Shown: positions 9,026 through 18,493, counted from the first letter of the stretch. The stretch is 64,000 nt of DNA from CAZKAP01 sp964552195 (GCA_964552195.1 CAZKFM010000008.1:1-64000); one strand, 5' to 3'. A program made the numbers and translations. The notes: generated by a model not told the origin, from the letters alone.

Positions 9026-9462
9026 GAAATATATTAGTACTCTGTATCGGGAATAATGGCAGGGGTGACGACGGCCTGGGCTGGGCTTTTGCGGACCGGC
9101 TGAAAGGGGACGATCGCTTCGATTTGGCCTACCGGTACCAATTGCAGGTAGAAGATGCCGAACTTATTTCCCGCTACGATCAGGTCTGGTTCGTCGATGC
9201 CTCTCATCAGGCCACCGAACAGGGATTTGAATGCAAGAACATCTGGGGGGTAGGACACTTTTCGTACACCACCCATGCCCTGCATCCGGGGGCAGTACTC
9301 CAGCTATGTCATCAGATTTATAAGCGACATCCCGAGGCCTGGGTTTTGGGAATCAGCGGGGAGGATTTCGAACTGGGTAAGGGCCTGTCAGAAGCGGGCC
9401 AGGAGCATTTGGAAAAAGCGCTTGCTTATTTTGAGGAAACCATCGAATGTTGTACGGCCTGA
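9022..9462 (+). CDS. hoxW: Hydrogenase maturation protease HoxW
   Basis: This 146-residue endopeptidase removes the HoxH tail once nickel is inserted. Its N-terminus IGNNGRGDDGLGW carries the nickel-sensing Asp of the HyaD/HycI/HoxW family. WFVDASH holds the second conserved Asp, and the conserved His lies in THALHPG. It overlaps hoxH by four bases, as expected for a dedicated partner. Because the substrate here has Gln at the cut position, this protease may have a changed specificity pocket. Confidence 0.9.
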   Translation: MRNILVLCIGNNGRGDDGLGWAFADRLKGDDRFDLAYRYQLQVEDAELISRYDQVWFVDASHQATEQGFECKNIWGVGHFSYTTHALHPGAVLQLCHQIYKRHPEAWVLGISGEDFELGKGLSEAGQEHLEKALAYFEETIECCTA

Positions 9463-9545
9463 GTTCATCTGCTATGTTTAATGGGAACACGATGTACCGC
9501 TATGACTGATAAGTGTAGTCTGTTTCCCGTAATACCTCGTCGGTG

Positions 9546-10250
9546 ATGGATGCCTCGTTTCCTTTGGTAGCCGGTCTTATCGCCTCCATGCTGCATGTGA
9601 TTTCCGGCCCGGATCACCTGGCCGCTGTGGCGCCCTTTGCCATAGAGACCAAGCGCAGGGCTTGGAAAATCGGACTGTTCTGGGGAGTTGGCCACGTTTT
9701 GGGCATGGTGGCCATAGGATTGCTGTTTACGCTGTTCAAGGAGTTCATTCCCGTCGATTTCATTTCCGAATACAGTGAAAAGCTCGTCGGCTTGGTCCTG
9801 GTGGTACTGGGGGTATGGGTGTACTATAGAATTTTTCGGAAGAACGGCCATCACAGCAATTTACACCTGCATGCGGAAGAAACGGTGGCCATACATGCCC
9901 ATGTGCACGATCACGGGCAAGAGCCCACTCACCGGCAAACCCACGGTACGTCGGTTCGACAGAGCAACTGGGCGGCCCTGTATATTGGCGTCTTACACGG
10001 GTTTGCGGGTATCGCCCATTTTCTGCTGTTTCTACCGGTTTTGGGCTTTGAAAGCCAGACGGACTCCATTAGCTATATCATCGGGTTCGGTCTGGGAATT
10101 GTGTTGGCCATGATCGCCTTTTCAGCCGTAGTAGGAAGGATTTCCTCTCTGGCCGGTAACGGTCATAATCCGATTTTCTTTAACGGGGTTCGGTTCGCAG
10201 GAGGCCTGTTTGCCATAGTGATTGGAATCTATTGGCTATTCAGTGCTTAG
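9546..10250 (+). CDS. NicO/UreH-type nickel permease
   Basis: This is an integral membrane protein of about six segments. The first segments carry HVISGPDH, the H-x5-D-H-like signature of nickel/cobalt transporters of the NicO/HupE/UreH group. A His-rich cytosolic loop lies at about residues 100-140 (HLHAEETVAIHAHVHDHG). Nickel uptake fits its place directly after the hydrogenase genes. I chose the ATG at 9546; the GTG one codon earlier is also possible. The 83-base gap before it contains an imperfect hairpin (GGGAACA and TGTTTCCC, about 9482-9527), which may separate its expression from hox. The stop codon overlaps the hypE stop on the other strand. Confidence 0.88.
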   Translation: MDASFPLVAGLIASMLHVISGPDHLAAVAPFAIETKRRAWKIGLFWGVGHVLGMVAIGLLFTLFKEFIPVDFISEYSEKLVGLVLVVLGVWVYYRIFRKNGHHSNLHLHAEETVAIHAHVHDHGQEPTHRQTHGTSVRQSNWAALYIGVLHGFAGIAHFLLFLPVLGFESQTDSISYIIGFGLGIVLAMIAFSAVVGRISSLAGNGHNPIFFNGVRFAGGLFAIVIGIYWLFSA

Positions 10251-11260
10251 CAGATTCGGGGCAACTGCTCTCCGATCAAAGGTGTCACGATTCGCTGGCC
10301 TCCAATCGAACTCCTGACGATCAGTTTTCCGGGATGAACCGAGGTGATTTCTCCTATGCAGGCGGCCAGCAATCCTCTATCGCTTTCGCGCATCCGTGCC
10401 ACAACGGCTTCCGCTATTTCGGCCTCTACCAGGGCTACAAACACCCCTTCATTGGCGACATACAAGGGATCAATCCCCAGCATTTCGCAGGCAGCGGCCA
10501 CCTGCCGCCCCAGGGGAATACTTTCTTCCTCTATAACCGCCCCTTTTCCGGTAGCCATGGCGATTTCAGTAAGTACCCCGGCGAGCCCTCCGCGGGTAGG
10601 GTCCCTTAACAGATGTATTTTTTCACCGAAAGCGTCTAGGAGATCGGAGACCAGACCGTTTAATGGGGCGGTGTCACTCACTATGTCCGATTCGAATTCC
10701 AGGCCTTTGCGTTGCGACATGATCGCCATGCCATGCTGTGCAATCGGTCCATTGATGATGATTTTATCTCCGGTCTGAATGCGATCGGCTGAAATTCGTG
10801 CATGGGGGTGTACGGGTCCGAATCCGGTGGTGTTTATAAAGATTTTGTCGCCCTTACCCCGCTCCACTACCTTGGTGTCGCCTGTAATGACCTGAACACC
10901 TGAGGCATCCGCGGCTGCCCTAACCGATTCCACAATCTCCGTGAACTCGGACAGGGGCAATCCCTCCTCTACTACAAAGGCCAGGGAAATAAACTTAGGG
11001 ACGGCTCCGCACATGGCCACGTCGTTTACCGTGCCGTGCACAGCCAGCTCACCGATGTTTCCTCCCTTGAAAAAAATGGGCGACACTACGAAGCTGTCTG
11101 TAGAGACGGCCATGGGGCCCTCAATTTGCACGATAGAACCGTCGTGTTTCTGGTCCAGGTAAACGTTACTAAACGTTTTAAAGATGATCTCGTCCAGCAA
11201 CTCACGGGTCATGTTGCCACCGCTTCCATGTCCCAGTCTAATCGAATCCTCGTCTTTCAT
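10247..11260 (-). CDS. hypE: Hydrogenase maturation protein HypE
   Basis: HypE dehydrates a thiocarbamate on its C-terminal Cys to a thiocyanate, making the cyanide ligands of the active-site iron. The 337-residue protein ends PRIC, the invariant tail whose Cys receives the carbamoyl group from HypF. The N-terminus RLGHGSGGNMTRELLDE is the PurM/AIR-synthase-like ATP-binding start typical of HypE. It follows hypD with an ATGA overlap (11257-11260) in the order hypF-hypD-hypE. Confidence 0.97.
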   Translation of the reverse strand: MKDEDSIRLGHGSGGNMTRELLDEIIFKTFSNVYLDQKHDGSIVQIEGPMAVSTDSFVVSPIFFKGGNIGELAVHGTVNDVAMCGAVPKFISLAFVVEEGLPLSEFTEIVESVRAAADASGVQVITGDTKVVERGKGDKIFINTTGFGPVHPHARISADRIQTGDKIIINGPIAQHGMAIMSQRKGLEFESDIVSDTAPLNGLVSDLLDAFGEKIHLLRDPTRGGLAGVLTEIAMATGKGAVIEEESIPLGRQVAAACEMLGIDPLYVANEGVFVALVEAEIAEAVVARMRESDRGLLAACIGEITSVHPGKLIVRSSIGGQRIVTPLIGEQLPRIC

Positions 11261-12345
11261 TCTGCAGGTTTAGCGTAATGGTAATAAGCCGCACAGGCAC
11301 CTTCCGAAGAAACCATGGGTGCACCGATCGGGCTGGCTGGTGTACAGGCCTTGCCGAACTGGCTGCATTCGTGGGGTTTTTTAATGCCGCGCAGGACCTC
11401 TCCGGCTATGCAGTTGGAATGCTCGGGCAGGCTGTTGGGATGAATGTCGAACTTTTTACTGGCGTTGAACCGGCTGTACTTCTCTCGTAAATCCAGCCCG
11501 CTATCGGGAATGCTGCCTATACCCCTCCATTGGCGGTCCGTGACCTCAAAAACCTGTTCGATAATCTCGCGGGCCTTCTGATTCCCTTCTTCTTTCACCA
11601 CTCTGGAGTATTGGTTCTCTACCCGGTACTCCCCCTTTTCGAGCTGAGCTACAGCCCTGTATATTCCCTCTGCCAGATCCAGGGGTTCGAATCCGGTGAT
11701 TACGATGGGCACACGGTAGTGTTCCGCCAGCGGAATGTATTCCTTGTATCCCATAATGGCGCAAACATGACCGGCCCCCAGGAAGGCATCGATCTGACAG
11801 AATTCATCGTCCAGTATGGCCTCCATGGCGGGAGGTACCAGCACATGGGATACGAGTATGGAGTAATTGCTGAGACCTTGGTTCTGCGCGTGGAGCACGG
11901 ATAAGGCATTGGCCGGTGCTGTGGTCTCGAAGCCCACGGCGAAAAACACCACCTCCCTGTCCGGGTTTTCCCGGGCGATTGCAACGGCCTCAAGTGGAGA
12001 ATACAGTATTCTTAGGTCGCCCTGCAGGGCGTGCGCATCGGCCAGGCTGGACCTGCTGCCAGGTACCCGGACCATGTCGCCAAACGAGCAGACGATCACA
12101 CCCTTTTCCAGCAACTCGACGGCCTGATCGATCAGCTCTTTCGGAGTAACACAAACCGGGCATCCCGGACCATGGACCATCTTAACCTGTTCGGGTAACA
12201 GTTCGAGCAATCCGTTTTTTACCAGTCCATGGGTCTGGCCCCCACAGATCTCCATGATTCGCCAGGTTTGGGTGGCGGTCTGACCGATGAGGTCCAGGTA
12301 ACGCCGGGTGGCTTTCGAGTTTCTATATTCGCTGAGGTACTTCAT
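11257..12345 (-). CDS. hypD: Hydrogenase maturation protein HypD
   Basis: HypD is the [4Fe-4S] scaffold that, with HypC, holds the Fe(CN)2CO unit. Signature stretches are all present: MEICGGQTH near residue 32, GPGCPVC near 60-66, and the cluster-binding C-terminal Cys residues in NCIAGEVLRG, HECSQFGKACTP and SEGACAAYY. The length of 362 residues is normal. It starts three bases after the hypF stop. Confidence 0.97.
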   Translation of the reverse strand: MKYLSEYRNSKATRRYLDLIGQTATQTWRIMEICGGQTHGLVKNGLLELLPEQVKMVHGPGCPVCVTPKELIDQAVELLEKGVIVCSFGDMVRVPGSRSSLADAHALQGDLRILYSPLEAVAIARENPDREVVFFAVGFETTAPANALSVLHAQNQGLSNYSILVSHVLVPPAMEAILDDEFCQIDAFLGAGHVCAIMGYKEYIPLAEHYRVPIVITGFEPLDLAEGIYRAVAQLEKGEYRVENQYSRVVKEEGNQKAREIIEQVFEVTDRQWRGIGSIPDSGLDLREKYSRFNASKKFDIHPNSLPEHSNCIAGEVLRGIKKPHECSQFGKACTPASPIGAPMVSSEGACAAYYHYAKPAE

Positions 12346-12348
12346 GAT

Positions 12349-14676
12349 CTAATCCTGTATGTTCAGGTAATACATGAGCTGACCGAAGGAGAGGTTTTCG
12401 TCGTTAGGAGGTAAGGTACGATTAAAATACAAGCTGTACCGGTTTCCTGCGATCTCCAGGAGCATGTCCACCAGGGTGGTGTTCTGGAACACGCCTCCGC
12501 TAAACGCAATGTCCCGGACGCCCTTTCGGTCGGCGACCTCGAATACCAGGCTTGCCAGAGTAAACAGGAAATTGCTTACAATCACTCCATTTTCTGTCCC
12601 GCTGCGGAAATCCCGGTATAATCGTTTGAGCAGTTCCCGGGTCGGTATATCATACTCCGGACCTAGTGTAATGTATGCCCGGCATTCCCTCAGGTCGCAA
12701 GTTTTTACCAGACCTTCTAAAAGTATGGCGGCCTCACCTTCGTAGGTGTTGAAGTCGCAGATACCGAGCATCGAGGCGACGGCATCGAATAGCCTTCCCA
12801 CCGAGGAGGTGCGGATGGGATTAGCTTCCCGGAGCTTCTCATATACTGAGCGCTCCTCGTCGGTGAATTTACCGGAGAGTTCCTCGTTCATTTCCGGGTC
12901 GGAAAGCGATAGAAAGGAAAGCCTGGGTTCCCTCGACATTTTGTCTCCTGCCAGCCAGTCGAAATACCCGAAATAGGCGACCCGGTCCATTTTTCCGCGG
13001 GCATAGCTGAAGTACTCTCCCCCCCAGATCTGACCATCTTCCCCATAGCCCAGGCCGTCCCAAACGACACCCAGGACCTCACTTTCCTTCCCAAACAGGC
13101 TGTGTTCCCCCAGTACGGAGGCGAAATGGGCCTTGTGGTGCTGAATTTCCCGGCAGGGGATGCCCTGCTGTCGGGACAGTTCCCTCCCATACAGCGTACT
13201 CTGGTAAGCGGGGTGGCTGTCCACCAGGATCCGTTCGGGCTGGGTCTCGAACACGTCCATAAAGGTTTGGGCCGTATCCACCAGACGGGTGTAGACTTCA
13301 TAATGGTCCAGGTTACCCAGATAGGGGCTCATGTAGAGATAATCATTGGGTATAAAAGCAATGGTACTCTTCAGGTGCCCACCCAGTGCCAGTATCTTCT
13401 CGTCGGTGGAGTAATCGGGTATATTCAAATTGGGAACCCGTCCGCGGGCGTGCCGGAACACCACTTTCTCTTGGAATCGTTTACTGAATTTCACAACCGA
13501 GTCGTCCTGGGGATTCACGATCTCCAGGTTGTGATGAAGGAAAAAGTCCGCTACCCCTTTCAGGTCACTCATCGCCATTTCGGCAGTCGCTATTATGGGT
13601 GAGCCATGTATGTTCCCGCTTGTGGCGACGACAGGCTGAAGAATGGCATCTGCCAGCATCTTAAGTATCCCGCTGTACGGCAGCATCACACCCAAATGAT
13701 CCAGGCCCGGGGCCAGTTGCTGTAGCGCCAGCTGGCCCTTGAATCCCGTTTGGGGTATGAGCACGATCGGTCGTTCGGCCGAGCTGAGTTCCTTCTCCTG
13801 ACGACGGTCAACGGACAACTGCGCCTTTACCATGTCCAGGTTGGGATAGAGTACGGCAAAGGGCTTTCGGGGCCTGCGTTTTCGATGCCTCAGTTGTTGT
13901 ACCGCCTCCGTGTTGTTCGCATCACAGCACAGCAGGTATCCGCTGCTGTTCTTAACGGCGATAATCCGGCCCGAGCGTATTTCTTCGCTTATCCTTCTGA
14001 ATATGGGGGCATAAGTGTTTTCCAGTACCTGGCCTTCCTGATCGGTCAACCAAAGTGATACCCCGCATTCGGGGCAGGAATTGGTCTGCGAATGAAAGCG
14101 GCGATCAGCGGGATCCGTGTATTCCGCCCTGCAAGCCTCGCATAATTCAAAGTCCGACATGCGGGTGCGTGCCCGCTCGAAGGGGAACTTCTGAGTGATC
14201 GCCCAGCGGGGTCCACAGTGAACGCAGGTGGTCATGGGATACTGAAACCTGCGATTTGAAGGGTCGGTCATTTCGCGCTGACAGTCGGGGCATATGGCGA
14301 AATCGGGGGTGAGCTGAGCGTTGATTCTACCGGATGCCTCGGAGGGCAGGATCCTGAACCCCTTAAAGGACTGAGGCGGGATAGTACTCATATGGTGTTG
14401 GAGGATACGAGAGACCTCAGGGGCCTCTGCGATCAGGGCCTGCCTGAAGGAGTCGAGCTTCTCGGAAGAGGCCGAAGCCAAAATGACGACCCCCAGTTCA
14501 CTGTTGGCCACGGTGCCACATATCCCGAAGCGCCGGGCGAGCCTGAACACAAACGGACGGAATCCAACCCCCTGTACCCGGCCCTTGAGGACCAGCCGTA
14601 CCGTTTCCGTTAAGGGTGTTGGGGAATTCGGCATAACTCCTGAGTTGTTTGCTGAAACCGCCGAGACGTTTTCCAT
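12349..14676 (-). CDS. hypF: Carbamoyltransferase HypF
   Basis: HypF turns carbamoyl phosphate and ATP into carbamoyl-AMP and loads HypE. Domains in order: acylphosphatase (LKGRVQGVGFRPFVFRLA, residues 27-45), two zinc-finger CxxC pairs (about 130-205, CPDCQRE and CVHCG, then CEACRAEY and CPECG), a YrdC-like domain (about 225-400), and a Kae1-like domain with HHKAHFASVLGEH and VWDGLGYGEDG (about 510-560). The 775 residues are slightly above average because of an N-terminal extension of about 25 residues. It is the first gene of hypFDE and diverges from hypABC. Confidence 0.97.
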   Translation of the reverse strand: MENVSAVSANNSGVMPNSPTPLTETVRLVLKGRVQGVGFRPFVFRLARRFGICGTVANSELGVVILASASSEKLDSFRQALIAEAPEVSRILQHHMSTIPPQSFKGFRILPSEASGRINAQLTPDFAICPDCQREMTDPSNRRFQYPMTTCVHCGPRWAITQKFPFERARTRMSDFELCEACRAEYTDPADRRFHSQTNSCPECGVSLWLTDQEGQVLENTYAPIFRRISEEIRSGRIIAVKNSSGYLLCCDANNTEAVQQLRHRKRRPRKPFAVLYPNLDMVKAQLSVDRRQEKELSSAERPIVLIPQTGFKGQLALQQLAPGLDHLGVMLPYSGILKMLADAILQPVVATSGNIHGSPIIATAEMAMSDLKGVADFFLHHNLEIVNPQDDSVVKFSKRFQEKVVFRHARGRVPNLNIPDYSTDEKILALGGHLKSTIAFIPNDYLYMSPYLGNLDHYEVYTRLVDTAQTFMDVFETQPERILVDSHPAYQSTLYGRELSRQQGIPCREIQHHKAHFASVLGEHSLFGKESEVLGVVWDGLGYGEDGQIWGGEYFSYARGKMDRVAYFGYFDWLAGDKMSREPRLSFLSLSDPEMNEELSGKFTDEERSVYEKLREANPIRTSSVGRLFDAVASMLGICDFNTYEGEAAILLEGLVKTCDLRECRAYITLGPEYDIPTRELLKRLYRDFRSGTENGVIVSNFLFTLASLVFEVADRKGVRDIAFSGGVFQNTTLVDMLLEIAGNRYSLYFNRTLPPNDENLSFGQLMYYLNIQD

Positions 14677-14721
14677 GACCGGAGTCGTCTAAGCCGGATA
14701 TGGGCCTCTACGGGTTTCTTT

Positions 14722-14795
14722 GAAATATACATCAGCCAATAGATTGATGACATGATCTTTATCAGTTATTTCCCGGAGAATTATGGGTATACTTG
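14722..14795. promoter_or_regulatory. Divergent hypF/hypA control region with one CRP/FNR-type box
   Basis: The palindrome core TGATCTTTATCA sits at 14753-14764. A -7-like box for hypA, TATACTTG, lies at 14788-14795 on the plus strand. One for hypF, TATATTTC, lies at 14722-14729 on the minus strand. Each has one mismatch to TAnnTTTG, and each is centred exactly 33 bp from the palindrome centre. That spacing puts the palindrome at about -41.5 of both predicted starts, the usual class II activator position. One bound dimer could therefore drive both hyp operons. Confidence 0.65.
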
Positions 14796-14826
14796 TACCT
14801 GCTTCAAGCACTTAAAATCCACTGTC

Positions 14827-15168
14827 ATGCATGAGCTTTCCATCGCCATGGGAATCGTGAACATCGCCGAGGAAGAGACCAGGAAGGCACAGGCGCGGGT
14901 AGTGGAGCGTATCGAGCTCGAGATCGGTGCTTTAGCCGGGATCGAGCTGGAGTCCTTGTATTTCGTCTGGCCTTCGGCGGTCAAAGGTACCGTGCTGGAA
15001 AAGGCGGAACGCCGAATACACCGCATCGAGGGCAAAGCAAGATGTATCGACTGTGGTCGGGTTTTCGAGCTGGACCAGTTCTACGACGCCTGTCCGGACT
15101 GCGGCAGCAACTATTCGGATATCGTACAGGGTAGGGAAGTACGGGTGAAAACTCTGGAAGTTTTATGA
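14827..15168 (+). CDS. hypA: Nickel insertion chaperone HypA
   Basis: This 113-residue protein begins MHELSIAM, whose His2 is the nickel ligand of HypA. It carries the zinc site as two CxxC pairs (CIDCGRVF and CPDCGSNYSD). HypA delivers nickel to the hydrogenase large subunit with HypB. I chose the ATG at 14827 because nickel binding needs His at position 2. An in-frame ATG at 14752 lies inside the proposed activator site and would mask that His. hypB follows after 18 bases. Confidence 0.96.
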   Translation: MHELSIAMGIVNIAEEETRKAQARVVERIELEIGALAGIELESLYFVWPSAVKGTVLEKAERRIHRIEGKARCIDCGRVFELDQFYDACPDCGSNYSDIVQGREVRVKTLEVL

Positions 15169-15186
15169 AATCTAAATCAAACAGCT

Positions 15187-15987
15187 ATGTGCGGTACTTG
15201 CGGATGTGGAACCGGGGAAGGCGGAGCCACCATAATCAATCCCCTGGATAAGAAGAATCACAAGCACCTGGGTCATGGGCACCATCACAGCCATGAGCAC
15301 CCTGCAAAGACCCTGGTGGAAGTCGAGCAGGATGTGCTCAGGAATAATGAGATCCACGCTGCCCGGAACAGGGGGTATTTCGAGGCCAGAAACATATTCA
15401 CGCTGAATCTGGTCAGCTCTCCCGGTTCGGGGAAAACAGCCCTGCTGGAACGAACCCTGAACGACCTGAAATCCGAGGTCCCGTTTTACGTGATCGAAGG
15501 TGACCAGCAAAGCACTCAGGATGCCGATCGAATCGCGGCACTGGATGTGCCCGTTATGCAGATCAACACCGGAAAAGGCTGCCACCTGGACAGCAATATG
15601 GTGTACGAGGCGGTCAGGCAGCTCGACATACAAGCGGATGCTGTACTTATGATCGAGAATGTCGGAAATTTGGTTTGTCCCTCCATGTTTGACCTGGGGG
15701 AATCCAAAAGGGTAGTTATCATTAGTACTACCGAGGGGGTAGACAAACCCCTGAAATACCCGGACATGTTTTATACCTCGGATATCTGCATCATCAATAA
15801 GATCGATTTACTGCCCCACCTGAATCTGGACCTGGAGCAGTTAAAGCAATACGCACTCCGTGTAAACCCCAGGCTGAAGTTTTTCGAAATTTCGGCCACT
15901 ACCGGTGAAGGCATGCAGGCCTGGTACCAGTGGCTGGCGGAGCACACAGGGCGCACACTGACTGAGAAACCAGTCCTGCAATTCTGA
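15187..15987 (+). CDS. hypB: Nickel-binding GTPase HypB
   Basis: HypB is the GTPase that works with HypA in nickel insertion and can store nickel. The extreme N-terminus MCGTCGCG is the high-affinity CxxCGC nickel motif. A His-rich stretch follows at about residues 24-37 (HKHLGHGHHHSHEH). The GTPase has the P-loop SSPGSGKTALLE near 78-89, GDQQS and ENVGNLVCP (metal-binding region), and the NKID base-recognition motif. Its 266 residues include the optional N-terminal storage region, so this version probably does both jobs. Confidence 0.96.
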   Translation: MCGTCGCGTGEGGATIINPLDKKNHKHLGHGHHHSHEHPAKTLVEVEQDVLRNNEIHAARNRGYFEARNIFTLNLVSSPGSGKTALLERTLNDLKSEVPFYVIEGDQQSTQDADRIAALDVPVMQINTGKGCHLDSNMVYEAVRQLDIQADAVLMIENVGNLVCPSMFDLGESKRVVIISTTEGVDKPLKYPDMFYTSDICIINKIDLLPHLNLDLEQLKQYALRVNPRLKFFEISATTGEGMQAWYQWLAEHTGRTLTEKPVLQF

Positions 15988-15991
15988 GCCC

Positions 15992-16237
15992 ATGTGTTTA
16001 GCCATACCCGGTCGGTTGATTGAAATTTCAGGTAATCCGGAAGAAACCTTCCGCACGGGCAGGGTTTCATTCGACGGGGTCGTAAAGGAAGTATCCCTGG
16101 CACTGGTCCCCGAGGCGAAAACCGGCGACTATGTGATCGTCCATGTGGGTGCGGCCATCAGTGTGGTGGACCCTGGTGAGGCCAGACAAACATTCGAAAT
16201 GCTCCGGCAATTGGGTGAGCTGGACAATCTGGAGTAA
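15992..16237 (+). CDS. hypC: Hydrogenase maturation chaperone HypC
   Basis: HypC is the small chaperone that carries the Fe(CN)2CO precursor between HypD and the large subunit. It starts MCLAIPG, where Cys2 is the essential iron-holding residue, followed by an OB-fold-like sequence with VGDYVIVHVG-type text and a helical C-terminus. The 81 residues are standard. It begins four bases after hypB. Downstream at 16263-16279 is a GGGTTT/AAACCC hairpin without a T-run, possibly a weak terminator. Confidence 0.95.
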   Translation: MCLAIPGRLIEISGNPEETFRTGRVSFDGVVKEVSLALVPEAKTGDYVIVHVGAAISVVDPGEARQTFEMLRQLGELDNLE

Positions 16238-16350
16238 GCCCAGGGTTGGACAAAAGCGAAAGGGTTTGTCAGAAACCCGTCGAACTGAGAATGCTTATGT
16301 AACATAAATCTGTGAGGAAATAGATTTGTCCTCAGCCATAAAGTCCATTA

Positions 16351-16488
16351 ATGATGAATATGATTCCTTTAGTATCCTGGGATAACGGGATATTCATGAT
16401 CGGTGTTTTTGTCGTTGTCGTCATAGTGCTTATCGTAGCCGTTATTTCCATGGTTAGCAGCGGATCCGGCAGTAAAGAGAATCCATAG
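16351..16488 (+). CDS. Small single-span membrane protein (45 aa)
   Basis: A 45-codon frame reads MIPLVSWDNGIFMIGVF, then an unbroken run of Val and Ile (about residues 19-33), and ends SSGSGSKENP. Very similar tiny proteins with an N-terminal WDNGIFM and one membrane span are, as I recall, conserved in flavobacteria. Function is unknown. A stem (TGAGGA/TCCTCA, 16312-16333) lies just upstream. It stands alone between hypC and the esterase gene. Confidence 0.6.
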   Translation: MMNMIPLVSWDNGIFMIGVFVVVVIVLIVAVISMVSSGSGSKENP

Positions 16489-16615
16489 ATCGTCCGGATA
16501 GTTAAGCCGATCAATTGCATGGAATAGCATTCTTCGAAGGTATTCAATGTGAAGGCCTGCGTCTTGCGGGTTGGATGGGACAGATTGAGTACCTTATTGT
16601 CCAAATTCCAATCAC

Positions 16616-18349
16616 GTGAAACACATTTTCTACCTATTTCTTCTCAGCATACTGTTTGTTGCCTGTGGAGGATACGCTTCTGTCGATTCAAATGCCACCT
16701 TTACCGTACGCATTTCCACCAGCCTGGAGGATGCTCCCCAAGATGGCCGTTTATTGCTGATGCTGGCCGACAATCCCGAGCAGGAACCGCGCTTTCAGGT
16801 TAGCGCAGGTCTGGATGCGCAACCGGTGTTTGGAATGAATGTGGAAGGACTAAAGCCGGGAGAAGCCCGGGTATTTGACGAAAAGGTATTCGGCTTCCCC
16901 TATACCAGTCTGGCCGATCTGCCTCCAGGCGATTACTGGGTACAGGGGTTACTGCACGTATATGAAACCTTTAACCTGTCTACCGGGCATACGGTCAAGC
17001 TGCCCCTGGATAATGGCGAGGGTCAGCAGTGGAACCGATCTCCGGGTAACCTGTACAGCAAGCCCGTAAAGGTGACTGTGCCTGAAGTCGGCAGGGTTAC
17101 TGCTGATATCGTTCTGGATCAGGTGATTCCGCCCATACCGGAACCCGAGGATACCGAGTGGATTAAGCACATTAAAATCAAATCTGAAAAACTTTCTGAG
17201 TTTTGGGGAAGGGACATGTATCTGGGGGGCCACGTCTTGCTCCCGAAGGGATTCGAGGAGCATCCCGAGGCCCGCTATCCGCTCATGGTCTTTCACGGGC
17301 ATTTTCCATCGGATTTCGGGGGATTCCGAACCACACCCCCGGATCCGGACCTGGAACCCGATTATTCTGCCCGCTTCGATGTAACGGGCTATAACCGGAT
17401 TCAGCAGCAGGAGGCTTATGACTTCTACAAGCGTTGGAATGAGCCGGATTTTCCCAGATTCATCATCATAGAGATTCAGCACCCCACTCCTTACTACGAC
17501 GATTCCTATGCGGTGAATTCCGCCAGTCAGGGTCCCTACGGAGATGCAATCACCCATGAACTTATCCCGTACATCGAAAAGGAATTCCGGGGCTTGGGAG
17601 AAGGCTGGGCCCGTTTTCTTTACGGGGGCTCCACCGGGGGCTGGGAGGCCCTGGCGGTGCAGGTCATGTATCCCGAAGAGTACAATGGTTGTTTCGCGGC
17701 CTGTCCCGATCCCATAGACTTTCGGGCGTATTGCCTGACTGATATATACGAGGACAAGAACGCCTACTATTACGACAGTTCACACAAAACCCTTGAAGTT
17801 CCGGCACACCGCGATTATCTGGGACAGGTAAATACCACCATACGGGAGTATAATCATCTGGAACTGGTACTGGGGGATAAGTCCCGATCCGGTCAGCAAT
17901 GGGATATCTGGGAGGCTACCTATTCCCCACAGGCCGAAGATGGGTATCCCCAGCGAATTTGGGATAAGGCCAGCGGAGTTATTAACCCCGAGGTAGCGGA
18001 ATACTGGAGGGAAAACTACGATCTGAGGCATATACTGGAGCGCGACTGGGATAAGCTGGGGCCCAAACTCAGGGGGAAGATTCATATCTACTGTGGAGAC
18101 ATGGACAATTACTACCTGAACAATGCAGTCTATCTGATGGAGGATTTCCTGGAGAGTACCACGGATCCGTATTACGAGGGTGAAGTTTTGTATGGTGACC
18201 GGGCCGAACACTGCTGGAATGGAGACCCTGAGCTCCCGAACCACATCAGCCGGTTGAGGTATAACAGCATATACGTGCCCAAGATCATGAAACGAATCGC
18301 GGCCAGCGCCCCGGAAGGCGCCGATCTGACGAGCTGGCGGTATCGGTAA
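16616..18349 (+). CDS. Putative lipoprotein esterase of the alpha/beta-hydrolase fold
   Basis: This 577-residue protein has a lipoprotein signal, hydrophobic residues 4-14 then FVAC with Cys17. A beta-rich N-terminal part precedes an esterase-D-like domain. FLYGGSTGGWEA is the nucleophile elbow (G-x-S-x-G form, Ser near 336). GDMDNYYL and AEHCWNGD near the C-terminus are good candidates for the acid and His. The start is GTG at 16616; no closer ATG keeps the signal peptide. The substrate is not evident; polysaccharide ester groups are one possibility. Confidence 0.7.
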   Translation: MKHIFYLFLLSILFVACGGYASVDSNATFTVRISTSLEDAPQDGRLLLMLADNPEQEPRFQVSAGLDAQPVFGMNVEGLKPGEARVFDEKVFGFPYTSLADLPPGDYWVQGLLHVYETFNLSTGHTVKLPLDNGEGQQWNRSPGNLYSKPVKVTVPEVGRVTADIVLDQVIPPIPEPEDTEWIKHIKIKSEKLSEFWGRDMYLGGHVLLPKGFEEHPEARYPLMVFHGHFPSDFGGFRTTPPDPDLEPDYSARFDVTGYNRIQQQEAYDFYKRWNEPDFPRFIIIEIQHPTPYYDDSYAVNSASQGPYGDAITHELIPYIEKEFRGLGEGWARFLYGGSTGGWEALAVQVMYPEEYNGCFAACPDPIDFRAYCLTDIYEDKNAYYYDSSHKTLEVPAHRDYLGQVNTTIREYNHLELVLGDKSRSGQQWDIWEATYSPQAEDGYPQRIWDKASGVINPEVAEYWRENYDLRHILERDWDKLGPKLRGKIHIYCGDMDNYYLNNAVYLMEDFLESTTDPYYEGEVLYGDRAEHCWNGDPELPNHISRLRYNSIYVPKIMKRIAASAPEGADLTSWRYR

Positions 18350-18493
18350 GCTACCTAATGAAAAACATATTGGTAATCGACAACACTTACCGGCTTCCGG
18401 CCTCTTTAGGTGAGTATCGATTTATACCCTATATCCTCTTGACGGTTATCCACGGGTCAAGCCAGAATTTAAGGAAATCCCCGGTTTAGAACC

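Noticed and set aside
9463..9545. Possible nickel/cobalt riboswitch before the permease
   Set aside because: Only a single imperfect hairpin is visible; the four-way junction of a NiCo riboswitch is absent.
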